NCBI RefSeq assembly: GCF_000699445.3
Contig: NC_067195.1
Coordinates: 66,460,591 to 66,524,590, forward strand
DNA: 64,000 nucleotides
Source: Schistosoma haematobium
Taxonomy: Eukaryota > Platyhelminthes > Trematoda > Strigeidida > Schistosomatidae
Direction of reading: 5' to 3'
Both the position numbers and the translations under genes were made by a program. Of this stretch, positions 11,930-24,960 are shown piece by piece (positions within the stretch are counted from its first letter, which is position 1; each line of letters opens with the position of its first letter). The notes below the pieces were generated by a model, which was not told the DNA's origin, made no database searches, and was given only the letters and a program-made list of their open reading frames with translations.

Positions 11930-13539
11930 ACAGCAGGTTTACGATTAACAGTTCTTTGTGGCTTTATTTTATACCACTATTTATACAACTTGTAAACTTA
12001 TCTTTCCACTTTAGTAGTCATGAAAAATCAATAAACTTTTTCTCATTTTTTATTTTAGTCTTCTTCATACTTTCATGGGGAGGTTTACCAATCGTTTTAA
12101 CGAATAATTGTGTGCGAAAATTAAGAATTTGTACTACTGTATTAGTTACGAACTGTCGTTAGAACTTAGCGTTATATCGTTGTTCATTGTCAGGAATCAA
12201 TGAGTCAAATAAAACAATAATGCGACTTCCACGTAAAACCTTACAGATTAAACAACCGCCTTACATATTTTCCGTTGTCAGATTACGTCCATTATCAAGT
12301 TAGTATTAGTATGGAACTAGACAATTTCATGCAGCTAGTTCCTTGATAAGATGGATTACGTAATCCTTAGACCACCCTTCCACTCACACTTCTTTGCTAA
12401 ATTATGTTAACTCTTCAGATTGTCTTCACTTATCTTATTAGTTCTTAATTCAATGATTTATTCATTACATCTAGAATTATCACACAATTTATCTTATATG
12501 CTTCTGAGCTTCACTCGACTATTACACCACCCATCCTTTATGTTCCCTTAAGTCTAACACCAAATGACCTTTGACCTGTTCAAGCATATACATATGTATA
12601 GTTATTATTGATAACCTAGGTCATTCCAATTCTTTGCTTTCTATTATATTTCATACTATTTCTTCCCTCAATCTTAAATTATAATGCATATTCAGTTGTA
12701 TGCAACTTATAAGAAACCACGAAATGTAATGCAGTCACATGATTGTGCGTCAATATTTGTTTTGGCTTTATTTAGACCATAATTATACAAACTTACAGGA
12801 TTTATAATATAAAACACTGCGTATGGTTGTTATATTTATATTTAAATAATTCATTAGATGAATGAGCATAGCAGTAGGCAATATAAAACAGTTATCGTAA
12901 ACTTGTAAACCGGTTTTCCACACGATCTTCCGTAATCCTAAATTCCATAAGCTTCATACTATTCTGAAAAACAACAAATCCGTTTTGAGACAAACAATTA
13001 AACTTTGTTCTCAGTATCATATTCAATAAGTTATTCAAATAGCAAGTAACAGACTGTGCCTATAAGTCTTTTATTAACAAGTAGTGACATTCATTCATAA
13101 CTTCCTAAGTAACACAACAACTGTATTACCGAAACGGAGTGAAGAGTATATAATAACTCATTTGTGAACCCTATAACAGACACGTCACAAATCAGTATTA
13201 ACTAAAAAACATGGTTGTGTCACCATTCTCACAAGAAACACCGATCGTTTTATTCATGAAGATTTTGTTCCTAATTGATGTGGTGTTATACGCTATTACT
13301 GCAGACATTCAGAAAGCCGCTGGACAACACTATAAACGTCAATTGTTACTCACATATTTTTTTTATACGTTACATAATTATGTCACTTCAGTACAAAACA
13401 ATGGTACCTCTAATGGATATAACTTTTTATGGCTAAATACAAACAAGTTATATAGTATTCACAATTAGGTTAACGCTTGATTGCTTCTACTTACATTTTA
13501 TAAACAACTACCGACATCCATGTTCACCGTCACCGCAAT
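11930..13539. other. Gene-free stretch between MULE-related copies
   Basis: AT-rich, with only short chance frames. It separates the open copy from the first decayed relative. Confidence 0.35.
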
Positions 13540-13970
13540 CAAGGAGGTGAACCATATGTAAAAGATTTTACGGTTCATTTTCGTGAAAACTCAATCTGTG
13601 ATGTATTTTTTGACTAGAAACACGGTGAACTTTACTTGCTTGAGTTTGTATTGTTACAAACAACTATATTAAGCTAACTTCAGATTTACTTACGTGGTGA
13701 GCAAGAAATACGTCAAACTGCCAATAAATTGGAATAAAAACTATGTTACAAGCACTAGCAATACAGAAATTGATGTGTCATGCAAAAAAGCCTGTTAATA
13801 GCTGATAAATAACGACACAAAAAATCCACGACAATATGTAACGTGTGCGCGAAAATCCCTGGCTTACCCGCTAGTCCGTGCCAATTTTAGCTGCACAGCA
13901 GTACAGACAAACAAAAACATCATTCAGAAATCAAGAGTACTGCTATGTGGAAAGTTGTTTAAAGTATCAC
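13540..13970 (+). pseudogene. Decayed relative of the FAR1/SWIM gene (copy 2)
   Basis: Alignable by eye with 17905-18220: ACTTGCTTGAGTTTGTA against ACTTGCTTGGATTAAGG, then AAATACGTCAAACTGCCAAT against AAGTACGTCACATTACTAGT, then GTGTGCGCGAAAATCCCTGG against GTGTGCAAGAACCATAGC. In the open gene the equivalent place is the end of the FAR1 domain. Stops interrupt every frame. The further text to about 15.1 kb may belong to the same element, but I could not show it. Confidence 0.4.
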
Positions 13971-15549
13971 AAAATAGTTGTTTGAAGTGAACTACGAGAG
14001 CAATAGTTCAGAATTAGGAGGGAGATTTCAATGAAACTTATGTCAGTGTAAAGCAGACCATTGAGGTTTGAGCAGATTATTGAGTCTCATCAAGTTAAAC
14101 GATAACCAACAGCAACTCGAGATGATTATTTGACCATCGATGCAATATTCGTAGTCTTTGCTCAGTACTTAGCAAACCCCGTTTATGAATTATGAGAACA
14201 GTTGTTTCCTTGGGATTTGAGTCTGTTTATTGAGAGATAGATATAAGGTCTCTTTCTTCTTTTGCTTCTTATGGAGCCAAATTATAAAACCAACCATTAC
14301 TGTATGATGGAACTTATCCTGCAGCAACGCTTGGAGTAATTAACTACAGTAATTACGGGACTGCATTAAGGGTTGAGCTTCTTTTGCTAGACTCTGAAAA
14401 TGGTGCAGTCACAAAAACGTATCTTAAAACTTTATGGTTCAATGAATGTGAGCACGAGAAAATTCGCACTGACTTTTGCGTGATTGCATTCTCTTTCTGC
14501 CCCAGATAGAGGATTTCTTAAGAGCGATCAAGTACAAAAATGACTCAGCAGTTTATTAAGGAAAGGATTGTAGTGACTCACATTTATCACGAGAACACGA
14601 CTGGTTTAATAAAAACGCTTATTATTATAACCAAGTGTACCAGTGACTGTTTTAATGTGCTTTTGTTTGACTGTGCTAATGACAGCTATTTTGTGCTTCC
14701 ATTCTCATACTCGCGCTTTGATTGTAACTTCACGCGAATTCGGTTACGTTCTGTAACCAAGCTTGTATCCTGGCACGATCTCGGTATCATCTCGATGCCA
14801 CGAGATCGCCAGCAAATAAACCTCGACTTGGTCCATTAATTGCCTTCTGCTATTCGGCTTCTCGGGGATTTTATGGAGTCATTTGGAACGAGCTTCTTAC
14901 GCCTTCTGATCTATTTGGCACGTGTTTCTTGATAGCGGTGTTCATAGTTAATCGCAACTCGACGCCACGCTACAGGATCATGAGCGACATGATCTATAAT
15001 GATGATATACCGTCCACAATTTTTCTACACTGCACAGGTTGCAGAGATGTGCACAAACACAAAGACGAAGGATTAACTGTCATGATTATCATTATCCATA
15101 AACAACTTATATATACATAAGTGTCGTGATGAAGACATTTCAGGTTTCATCACAAATGCAATTACACACATGTTTCAGTAATGTTGACAGAATTTTCAAA
15201 ATATTTTAACTGGTGTTATAATGTTTAAAAGGATACTAAGTTGACGTTTAAAATTGTGTTTAAATGTTTCCTTCACTATTTTTGTGGAAGAAAGTAATGA
15301 TAAGCAGTGTTATTTGCATTACAATATCTAAAATAAATCATTAGTGTAATAAGACTTGACGGTAGAAGAAGATTTCAAGCAATAACAGTTGAGAATGATG
15401 CGATGAATGTCTTGATCTGTTGACTACCTGATTCACTTACTGTACAATTATATATTATATGGCGCATTCAAATCTCCCATTAAATACATTACAATTTCTT
15501 CCAGCACACCTCAAATTTTAGTTCTTGCCTGTATCTCGTAGCGGTAAAC
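13971..15549. other. Degenerate DNA, possibly the rest of a MULE copy
   Basis: Two moderately long frames (14540-14839 and 14929-15120) lie here in DNA less AT-rich than the surroundings. I see fragments that could be transposase, but no aligned catalytic residues, so I call no gene. Confidence 0.3.
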
Positions 15550-16140
15550 AAATCCCTAAAATAAATAGCTCTGTAAGTTTTCGACATTAGATGCTGACCA
15601 CATTAGTTTTAATGGACTCATCTAGTTGAAGGTGCTCGGTCGTGCATCCACTGCATATCACGAGTGGGGACGCAGTGCTCAACAACCCTTGCAATCGCTA
15701 GCCAGATTAGATCAGACGATCCTCGATATATTGATAGCCTATCAAATATATCTTCGAACCTCCTCGCTTCTGTCTCTTGATTTCACTCGGTGGATACGAT
15801 TCATATTAGAAGGTGCTACTGGTTAAAGCGTTGTCAAACTCCAAATACCTGTAGCATCTTTAATCTTGTTGAAGTTCTAGATCTCCTAAATTAATAATCC
15901 TGTGAGTCTTTGACATTGATGTTGGCCACATCAGTTTTACTGGTACGCCGTGCATAGCATCCCTTGCAAGTACTAGCCAACTTAGACTAAACGCTTCTCG
16001 ACATATTGATAGCTTTCCAAATATATATTCGAACCCCTTCGTTTCTGACTTCTGATTGGATTGTGTTGGTATCCTTCGATCATGAAGGTGTTACTTGTAA
16101 AAGCGTTGAGAAGGTCCGAATACCTGTGGCATCCTTACAT
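15550..16140. repeat. Diverged tandem dimer, unit about 290 bp
   Basis: Two successive blocks (about 15550-15870 and 15885-16138) share ordered text: GACATTAGATGCTGACCACA with GACATTGATGTTGGCCACA, ATATTGATAGCCTATCAAAT with ATATTGATAGCTTTCCAAAT, and CCAAATACCTGTAGCATC with CCGAATACCTGTGGCATC. The second unit lacks part of the middle. It looks like a remnant of a tandem repeat family. No coding frame is shared. Confidence 0.65.
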
Positions 16141-17199
16141 TTAACTGACTAATAATTGTTATCTTCAGAGTCTATCAAGTACTCTCATAAATGAACAACC
16201 TGTAATAAATGAGCTCCTTGAGACTTTGTTGACAGGAGCTTAAATTATTGCTAACTATCGACCTCTGGTTCTTCTTACAGGCAAGCTGAATGATCTCGTG
16301 GTAATAACACTGCTCATTCTGTTGATATTGAAAGAGGACATACAGAGATTCTGTGTAACTCAATCAAGTAACACTTATTCAAAAGGGTATGAATGAGAAG
16401 ATTGTTTGGCTTGAGTATTCTGTGGGTGGTAGTCCAAAGAATATGTTTTCTTGACACAATCCAGATGTAAACGGACTGAGTTAGAGCGAAGTGTAAGAGA
16501 AGCTATTTTAAGACTTCTCATAGGGAGAGAAATCTCCATTCATTTTAACACATGTAGTGTTGCCTAGCAAGGATGGAATAGTAAGATAGGTATAATTGAA
16601 GATAAGATACGTTAGAAAACTGTATCTTCCCGAAGCAGTAGTTCGTAGATGATTATTCGGATTCCTAGGTGATTCGATGCAACTCCTATAAATCACATAG
16701 GTGAGCAAGGCTTCAGGAGTGTTGCTTGAAAATTTGAGGCACATTTATTTTCTGGAGGTTTATTTTTTATCGCTGCCTGGCTGCTTATAATCCCCGCATT
16801 CCTGTGGATTGATGTTGCTAATCTATCCGTCGGTGAAAAAATCAATGTTTTACTGGTTGGGTTTGTCACAACATGAACTAAAAGTGCTCAGCTGACTAAC
16901 GACTGTTACGTTGAATATGTTCAATTTCATTGTTTCGGATATATTTCTGCCCGTATTTTCGAACTCGTTTGTTTACGCTTTTGACCTTGAACATATTAGT
17001 TTCACATTGCTGTTGTTTGATATTTCGCACGATTTTCTCTTGAAATCTAAAACTTGACAGTTAATTGTACACTTTGTAATGTTTAATATTAGAACAATAT
17101 ATCTGAATTACAAACAAAATTTTGATACCTGAACTAGGATTTAGTTCTCTTGATATTCGGGTAGTAAGTTAGGAGCTTATCAATCAACCGTGCTTTAAG
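16141..17199. other. Gene-free stretch
   Basis: No exon, repeat pair or RNA gene that I can support. Confidence 0.35.
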
Positions 17200-18260
17200 A
17201 GCGAATCAAAACGAAATTCAGATGTCCCAATAGTAGTTTCTTAAGACAGTAAAAAGTTCACCCAGAATCGCCCACGTTTCGTTTCAATGAGAATGAAATT
17301 ACTAACCTTTCTCTGTTTTGTAGTTTACACCTTGATTCCATGTTAAATCGTAACTTCATCTCGTAGGCGGGTTGGTCCACTGAAACTCAACGCCTTTGTT
17401 TAGAACTTAACAAAGTCCGGAAGACAACGTGATACGAATGAGAATAACTTAACAATTCTAGATACACAAACTTTAAGCAAATCCTTGTCTTAGGCGAAGT
17501 TTAAGATGAGATGTCATGTAACAGGCAAGTTTATAGCTCTCACCTTAAATGTTAGCAATGCATTCTGCAGTTATTAAAGTACCATTGCAATGATTAGCTG
17601 ATTGTTTTGTTTTATAATTACTCTGTACTACTTGTAGTGCTTCACAACCAAGAGATATCTATCGACGTAAGCAAGGTGTTTCAACGTACAATACTGAACA
17701 GACGTACCAGAAGCCGAGCTGGATTCTATTAGGCGCTAAGTGAATTCCAACAAGGACGAGAATAATAATGTTGCACCTAATCATACCCATTACACTCAGG
17801 TCAAAAGCGAAATACTAATGGACATGAAATTTAAACACGTTTTTTGTATTTTTCTGCATGTTCGGTCACAAGCGTAGAGCCCATTTTTGTTCGAAAGAAT
17901 TGATAATCGTTTGTCTCTGACCCGAAAAACAATGCATTCTACTTGCTTGGATTAAGGCTGGTACAAATAAACACATCAATATTAACTTGACACTCACCCA
18001 GGCATCGAAAAATAAGTACGTCACATTACTAGTTAACTGGGATAGAAGCTGTACAAGAGGTACAAAACATTACGAAAATTGACATGCGATGACAAAAATG
18101 CTGTTCACAGTCTCAAAATAAAGACATACAGAATAGTCGATAACAGGTAGCATGTGTGCAAGAACCATAGCTTAACTTATTTTTCGTGCCTTTGTTAGAC
18201 TGCTCCAAATCCAGAAGATTGATAGAGAAGCCTATAGTTTAATAAAGAATATTGCACATC
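17200..18260 (+). pseudogene. Decayed relative of the FAR1/SWIM gene (copy 3), introns retained
   Basis: The start ATGTCATGTAACAGGCAAG aligns with the ATGTCAGCTGAAGGGTAAG start and donor of the open gene at 10621, and CTTGTAGTGCTTCA aligns with its exon 2 acceptor, so the copy kept the first intron and arose at DNA level. Further matches are CGACGTAAGCAAGGTGTTTC (exon 2), TTCTGCATGTTCGGTCACAA (the FAR1 Cys region) and TTAACTTGACACTCACCCA (the place of the His pair). Frameshifts and stops are many and the His pair is lost. Confidence 0.5.
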
Positions 18261-18760
18261 CTGACAAACCTATTCTACTTCCGTCTTACAAACCAAAGGG
18301 ATTACTGATGAATTATTTTTATGTGACATCATTTGGAAAATGTGACAGAGCACAAATATACAAATAAAATAGTGCTTCGGTACAGACTATTATAAGCTGG
18401 ACACTACAGCTTCTAAAGCAAACTTCTGGATTCAGTTTTGGTACACAACCATCAAAGACTCCTCTTTTAGTTGTAAAGGTGTTAATAGTGATCCACATAA
18501 CGATGTTTCGAAGCAGAAATTTGTCATGTAATTGAATACCACTAGGCCTATAATACTGTAGATACCTCAGATTACTTCAAGCAGGAACTATACCAACTCA
18601 ATCGGACAAGCGGATAATTATTGATAATGGTAGTACAGAGTGAAATATTTCAAAGACAGATATACTATTTCATCAGAATGGTGCTTAGTTTAATCCAAAA
18701 GTAGTTTAATCCATTTCCATAAACGTTTCGAGTAAACTAACAACTATTAAACCACTGATC
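18261..18760. other. Gene-free stretch
   Basis: May be the 3' part of decayed copy 3, but I could not align it with the SWIM exon. Confidence 0.3.
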
Positions 18761-18765
18761 AAGTC

Positions 18766-18895
18766 GATGGAGTTTTGTTCTCTGAGATGGACGGTTCGGT
18801 CGTGGAGCTTTCACCGTTTTTCTGAACGACCGAACCATCCAGCTCAGAAGACAAAATCTTCATCAAAATTACCCACCCGAGCTACAAATCTTCTC
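18766..18895. repeat. Foldback repeat, copy B
   Basis: A near-perfect hairpin: the left arm (GATGGAGTTTTGTTCTCTGA, then ACGGTTCGGTCGTGG) is mirrored by the right arm (CGACCGAACCATCC, then TCAGAAGACAAAATCTTCATC). The right end carries the A-box-like text on the minus strand (GAGCTACAAATCTTCTCC). Both arms match the single left arm seen in the other copies. Confidence 0.65.
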
Positions 18896-20300
18896 CACCA
18901 ACTCGACATTCAGTTTGTTCAAGTGAAACCCTACACGGCTCGTACTAAGCGCTTCGCCTGCAATATTCCAAAAATTCAAAAGACAGATTACTACTTTTCC
19001 TCATTGTGTTGAATCTCATGGAGATGGCGTCGTGATTCAGGCTGCAAGCACGTGGTTGTGTAGTGAAAGAGATCCGAAGCAATCTAAACACTTTTATCAT
19101 ACGAATGCTTCCATAAACCTCTCGTTGTGCCAACTTAATTTGGCTCCATCAAACACCTTGACAGTACCGTAGACGCCAGGGGATTTGAATCTAATATCAG
19201 TGGCTTAGCTACATCTATCCAGGTTTCATCACCTACAATTATGGATCGGAGTTATTCAGCTTTATCCTGCACTCGCCTATAAATTTGCACAACTGTTATC
19301 TCCACTTATTGACCTGACCTCTATTACATAGTCTGTTTTAGAACGACAAAAAGACACAATATGAAAATGTTTGCACTTTTCAATTATTGATGTTCTCCTC
19401 AAACCATTTTCACCAACTAGAAATTCTATCCCTAAAATAAACGCATTTACATTTGGGATGGTTATGGTTCTAGAGAAGAATGAGAAGCCGGTAATTTTGA
19501 TTTCTAGATGATTGAACAACGATGGATAACAGAATTCCTGATATTAAGCGAAGGTTCTAACTCCGGTCTGGACAGTTTTTAGCTTAGCTCCATGATCTGA
19601 GATATGCTTGTAATACACTTATGTCACTTCATCCGTCATTCAATTTGATGATACGAACACTGAATTTAGAATTGATCATGGGCATACCACACGCAGAATT
19701 TTTATCATTTTGTTCATATTTTGTAAGACCATCCAAGACAAATGATTGAACGTTACTTCAACCACTGCTAATTGACAAAGCAGAAGTTGTAGAAGGTACT
19801 CTGAGGTATTTTCTGACTCCTGCCGGTGGGCTGGAAAGAGTTTGAAATATTTGATGCAAACGTAGGTTTTCTGAATTTGATGAAATAAGCACCACGTCAC
19901 TGCATCTTTAATATTTTTGTGCTTTTAAGATGGAGTAGTAATTCCTACTAAACTTAGATTCGCATTAATGGTAGAGCTGTAGTAATAATGGTTCTTCACT
20001 ACACAATACTTGACGTTAGGCACACAATATGCCTACTCGAACTCGATGGCCTGGATCTTGTGAGTCGTGTTTATATTGGTTACTGTGGCCCATTTCCATA
20101 CTCGCACTATCTTTCATTTAGCACTGATTCATATTTCAAATGGCTAAAAGTAGAAATAACGGATAATCTTGGCAGAAAACTTAGGTGAATTGCGATAAGG
20201 GTGACACCGAATCGACAAGGGGAACCCAGTGTTCAAGTAGCTGATAATGATTCCCATTTCACAGAAAAGAGGTCCGACAGCTGTTATAACTCGTGGCCCT
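18896..20300. other. Degenerate DNA, no gene called
   Basis: Less AT-rich than flanking DNA, with several short open frames on both strands and no recognisable domain. The frame at 19988-20188 has no supporting splice sites. It may be old transposon sequence. Confidence 0.3.
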
Positions 20301-23300
20301 TTACCCTTTCAATATGACTAAATGATACCGCCAATTAGAGAGCAGTGCTTTATCGACCGCATGACGCACAAAACCCGTACGAGCGGTCTAGAGTCGTTAT
20401 CGGCTCTGCTGCCAGCCAAGACCTGGCTGTTAAGTCCAGAACACCAATCTTAGCCTCTGAGATATGAATCATATATTTCAAACATACTGCGTTTATTTAC
20501 AAACCGAACAGACCACATCGTACCATAAAATAGGAAATAACATTTGTACAAGATCTATCCAAAAATGACTGTGAATATGGAAGGTAGTAATTGATGGACC
20601 AGGCATAACTCAAGAATGTTAATAGACTGGAAAGAACTCAAGAACAGGAAGTCGTACAACAAAGCTTGTAATGAAAGAAACATGAATATGAATAATTCAG
20701 CTACTTAACAATTATTCAATAAAAGTATATGTGTAGCATTTGTAATGGAAAGAGGACGATGAAAATCCCTCCCCAGCACTTTTGTTTGACTGTACTGTCA
20801 TTTGTTCGTTTCTTCTCCCTGTCGTGTATTTTATCCTTTGTTCAGATCTCGCTTAACCACATCTTTTGTTCTTCAACCTTCCTCGTCTGAGCTTTTATTA
20901 TGTGACTTTGATTAGAGACTTATCTTTTGTTACCTAATTTTCCAATGCATGTTGCCGTGCTATTGACAATAAGGTCGTGCTCGACTAAGCTCAAGGTCAC
21001 GACATGGTTCACTGTGGCTGTTAAACTTTTGACTGTCTGCTTGGGAGGATTTCTGGAATCCCTGCAGATAGATATTTGGTCCCTGCTTGTTGGGAATATT
21101 ATTATTGATTTTTGTTAGAGAAACTTCTGACTGTATAACACAGGCTGTACCGTTTGAGGTATTTTGTATGTTCGATATATTTTGTTATATTTCCTAAATT
21201 AGGATCGTTTTAATTGATCACAGAGTTTATGTTTTGACACAGTTTAATACCAGTAACCCAAAAACGCTTCGTACGCATTACAGAAGAACGCAGTCTGGCC
21301 TTTTCGAATAAATTTTGGTTCGTCAGTCCTGCGTTCAAACCGAATACCGGCAGTTCCGTTGTTACAGTATTAGTCCAGAAATAGATTTCATTAGTTACCA
21401 TTCATTATTCTCATCAGGATATAACATTAGCTAGCCCGCAGATTTTGAAAACCGTAATTTGTTAGTTGCTTCAAATAACCACCACTTTAATGGTTAAGTA
21501 GAGAATTTTGTTCAATCTTTAAAAAGTGATAATCTAATCGAACGCTAATCTAATAATCTAGAAAAATGCGTCCGTATTTTCCGGTCTCGAATTTGCATTG
21601 CATAACACTTCAGTTAAACTCTGTAGATCTCTCATGCTTTGAACTCATTTAGCTAACAAAACATCATCAGCAATACAGTTCTTCTGAGGAACCGACTATC
21701 AACCATCTGCGAGAATCGCGATCCAGGAAATGGAAAGTCAGACGGCAAGGATTGCCGATTAAAATGATCGGTCTGTCAACAGCATATATACAAAATAGGT
21801 GAAAAACAATGAAGCAGGTCACTCCAATTTGTATCCTAATCATCGCCTAGCTAATCATAGTTATGTAGATAATTCTAAACATAGGGGACAGATAGTCTCA
21901 ACTTAAATCCTAATGATCTTTCTGTTAATAATGATGCCTTAGATAATTCATGGAGATGAAGAAAATGAAAAGAAGAACTTTGAAACGTTGAGGTTCAACC
22001 CGATTTCAAATAAAACGACGGCACATTACTGATATATAGGCAAACAGTCAACTTGTGACAAGTGTGGTGAAGAACTGATACTTTTACCGTACAATTAAAT
22101 ATCTCGTGTCTCGTTCAAATCTTTTATAACAATGTACTGGAATTTCATTCTGCATACTCTGAGTTCCAGTTCTTGCTTTTCGCTTGCTGAAATTCCGGGA
22201 TCACCCTGGATTAGTAGTGATTCATCAGACCACTTCAAATTCACATTTAATTAAAATCAAAGAAAGACCGCCCAATATCAGTTTATGGACGTCATTTTTA
22301 AGGGGTGAAAATCAAATGAGAAGTATATCTCCGCAGTAAATGTGTCTGGTTAAGCCCAACACACATTTCGTTATCCTTAATCAAAAATTCTTGAATGGTA
22401 AGACAAAAATATCTTATATGCGTTAAAAGATAATTCCTTGTAGGAATAAATACAAACGTAAGTGAATTACTCAAAGGTTCTACTTAGATCTATAGTCAGT
22501 TAGTTACATTATGAACATTGCTTGTGTAAGTCACTGGTAATCCTATAGTTATTTAAGGGGTAACAAGAGCCAGTTTCCCAGAGAAAACAATCGATGTGAC
22601 TCTCAAACTGAATTACAGATTTACTGCAAAAGAGGCTTACTAGTAGTGGTAGATGATGTTGGAGATAAGCGATCCTATGGGTGGCAGAAAGATATGTTAC
22701 TACGTAAAGTATTGTTTATGATACGGAATATTATTATGTGGTCAACTACCGTCAAGTGTACGATAAGGTAAAGACATTCTATCATCTTTATCGTTTGCCA
22801 TGGGAGACTTTTGATGAACCAGCCACTAAATTACTTCTGGTGTGTGAAACAAGCTCAAATATCTCACCATTTTTAATAAGCCACTAACTATCTGTTCAGA
22901 TGCATGTTTTATGGAGTGATGTAATATAAGTGAGTTGTAGCGTCAGTGAAACGTCACTGAGCCCTAGACAAATCATCTGGCGGTCATGGCACTGAAAATC
23001 AAACTGATCATCGATCCTCGACAAGGTCAAGGACAACCAGCACGCATCACTTGATCATATAACATGGACTGGCCCATATGGTGGTGGTCTCGATATCTTC
23101 TCTGTACTCATTCTTACCAATATATTTCCATAATAACATCTTTTGTGTTATATGGCCTTCAAAGTAGTCATATTACTTTGATACGTCGAAGGGATAATCC
23201 ACGTTGGATGCTGACCGCGAGGTGTGACTTCGAAGTTGGCTGATTCGTCACACCATTTCCTTCAATCATTCGACATAGATCATCGACATTGGTGATCTAC

Positions 23301-23954
23301 GGAGATATAGAATCCAAATTTATCCGATTTAAAGCGTACGAAGGCTTTGAAAAATAAGTATATTCGGAAACCCTCAACAGTTACTGCGCCTCAGTGACCA
23401 ATTGTTTACATGTGATTATCTTTACTGTCTGCCTTGCTCCTTCACGACACTTCTCAGTTTTTTATTCACTTAGTCAATCACCCTCTTCTTTTCGGCCAAA
23501 TTAATTGCCTCCGGACACTTCATTTTAGATCCCAGTAATGTGTTTATAACTGAATGGTGCAAGTAATCTTCATCTGTTCATTTTCTACTCACAAATGACT
23601 ACTTTTGTTAGCAATTCGTTATAAAACATGAGATAAGAGGCTTTTTAATTATCTATTCCTTTTTGAACATTTAAGCATGTAAATTTAAGAATAAATATAT
23701 TGATGATATAGATGACTGCGCTCGGTTCGCAGTAAAATAGCGACTAGTAAAAAAATTTACTAGGGGGATTTGTACGTCATCCACTGCATGTTAGTACTAA
23801 TTTAAACAAATTGTTGGCGAATACATTTTTCGTCGTTTTCCATCAACCACATACGTTTAAAATCATCGGAGGGGAATTCAATCTTACAAACATTACACGA
23901 CATCCGAACTCAGTACAAGAAAAACAAACACTACCGGAAAGTTCGCAAAGGCAT
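20301..23954. other. Degenerate DNA, probably fossil repeats
   Basis: A patch at 20340-20720 is richer in GC and looks like known interspersed schistosome sequence, but I cannot name it. The patch at 22940-23240 is similar. No gene is supported. Confidence 0.3.
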
Positions 23955-24960
23955 TATAATCAAGAGGCTATAGTAGGTCGACGACTAAGAGTACGAGTGA
24001 ACTCAAAGTTGTCTAGCTGGGAAACTATGCCTAGTGGAGTGCCTTAGGGTACAGTTTTGGGGCCAGTGCTATTCCTCTTGTATGTAAATGACCTTCCTCG
24101 TCTCCTATCATCATCGGTCTTGTTGTATGCTGACGATATCAAGATATGGAGAACGATACAATGTAAGGGTGATAGCTCAGAACTCCAAAATGACCCGAAG
24201 AAATTATCTGAATGGTCTCAAACCTGGGAGCTGCCGATAAATACTTCCAAGTGTGTTGTGATGTATATCGGTCATCAAGGTACAGATACATACACGATGA
24301 ATAACACTGAGCTACCTGTTGTCCAAACACATAATGACTAAGGAGTCATCGTTAGCCAAGACTTAAAAACTACTGCACACTGCCGTGCAACAGCCGCCAA
24401 AGGTTTTAGAACTTTATGGTCAATACGTAGGGCTTTTAGTCATGTCGACGCTAAGACGCTTTTGACTTTGTATAAAGTGTTCGTACGTCCTAAACTTGAG
24501 TACTGCATACAAGCGACTAGCCCCTGCTTAAAAAAAGACAGTGAGCTTCTGGAAAATGTTCAGAGAACGGCGACTAAGCTGATTCCCAGAATAGCGAAGC
24601 TTCCGTATGATGCTCTACTGGCCACGCTAAACCTTTTCCCGTCGTCATATCGTAGAACTAGAGGCGACTTGATTGCAGTTTTCAAATTGCTTAGTGCCAT
24701 ATTTGCACCTCATATGCCCTCACTTTTCTTGCCTTACAAAACAGGGGATTCACGAGGAAACTGCAAAAACGTTAACAAGCCCAGAACAAATTACTTGTCA
24801 GCTGACTATCGACTTCCCCATTGAATCATCAACGAGTGGGATTCATTACCTCAGCACGTGGTTGAGTCTTCATACGTCGACGCTTTCAAAGGAAAGTTGG
24901 ATCACCTGAGAGACCATCATTGCCAGGACTAACCCAGGCCATCAAGCCTCCTGTGCTTTC
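23955..24960 (+). mobile_element. CR1-like non-LTR retrotransposon fossil (reverse transcriptase C-terminal half)
   Basis: Broken reading frames spell the second half of a CR1-clade reverse transcriptase in order: a piece with VRVNSKLSSWETMPSGVP before an internal stop, then VLGPVLFLLYVNDLP, the catalytic LLYADDIKIW box, the thumb region with SKCVVMYIG, and the downstream domain with LYKVFVRPKLEYCIQATSP and SSYRRTRGDLI. The C-terminus continues after a frameshift near 24824 as NEWDSLPQHVV. Stops and frameshifts make it inactive. The schistosome element of this clade is SR1, the likely relative. It is a 5'-truncated copy, the normal outcome of target-primed reverse transcription. Confidence 0.8.

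Noticed and set aside
14540..15120. Two frames as exons of a full Mutator transposase
   Set aside because: I could not place the catalytic Asp, Asp and Glu or any splice joins, so only a possible fossil is noted.
22930..22965. GTCAGTGAAACGTCACTGA as a third hammerhead
   Set aside because: It has GAAAC and a palindrome, but no CUGANGA core in the right place.
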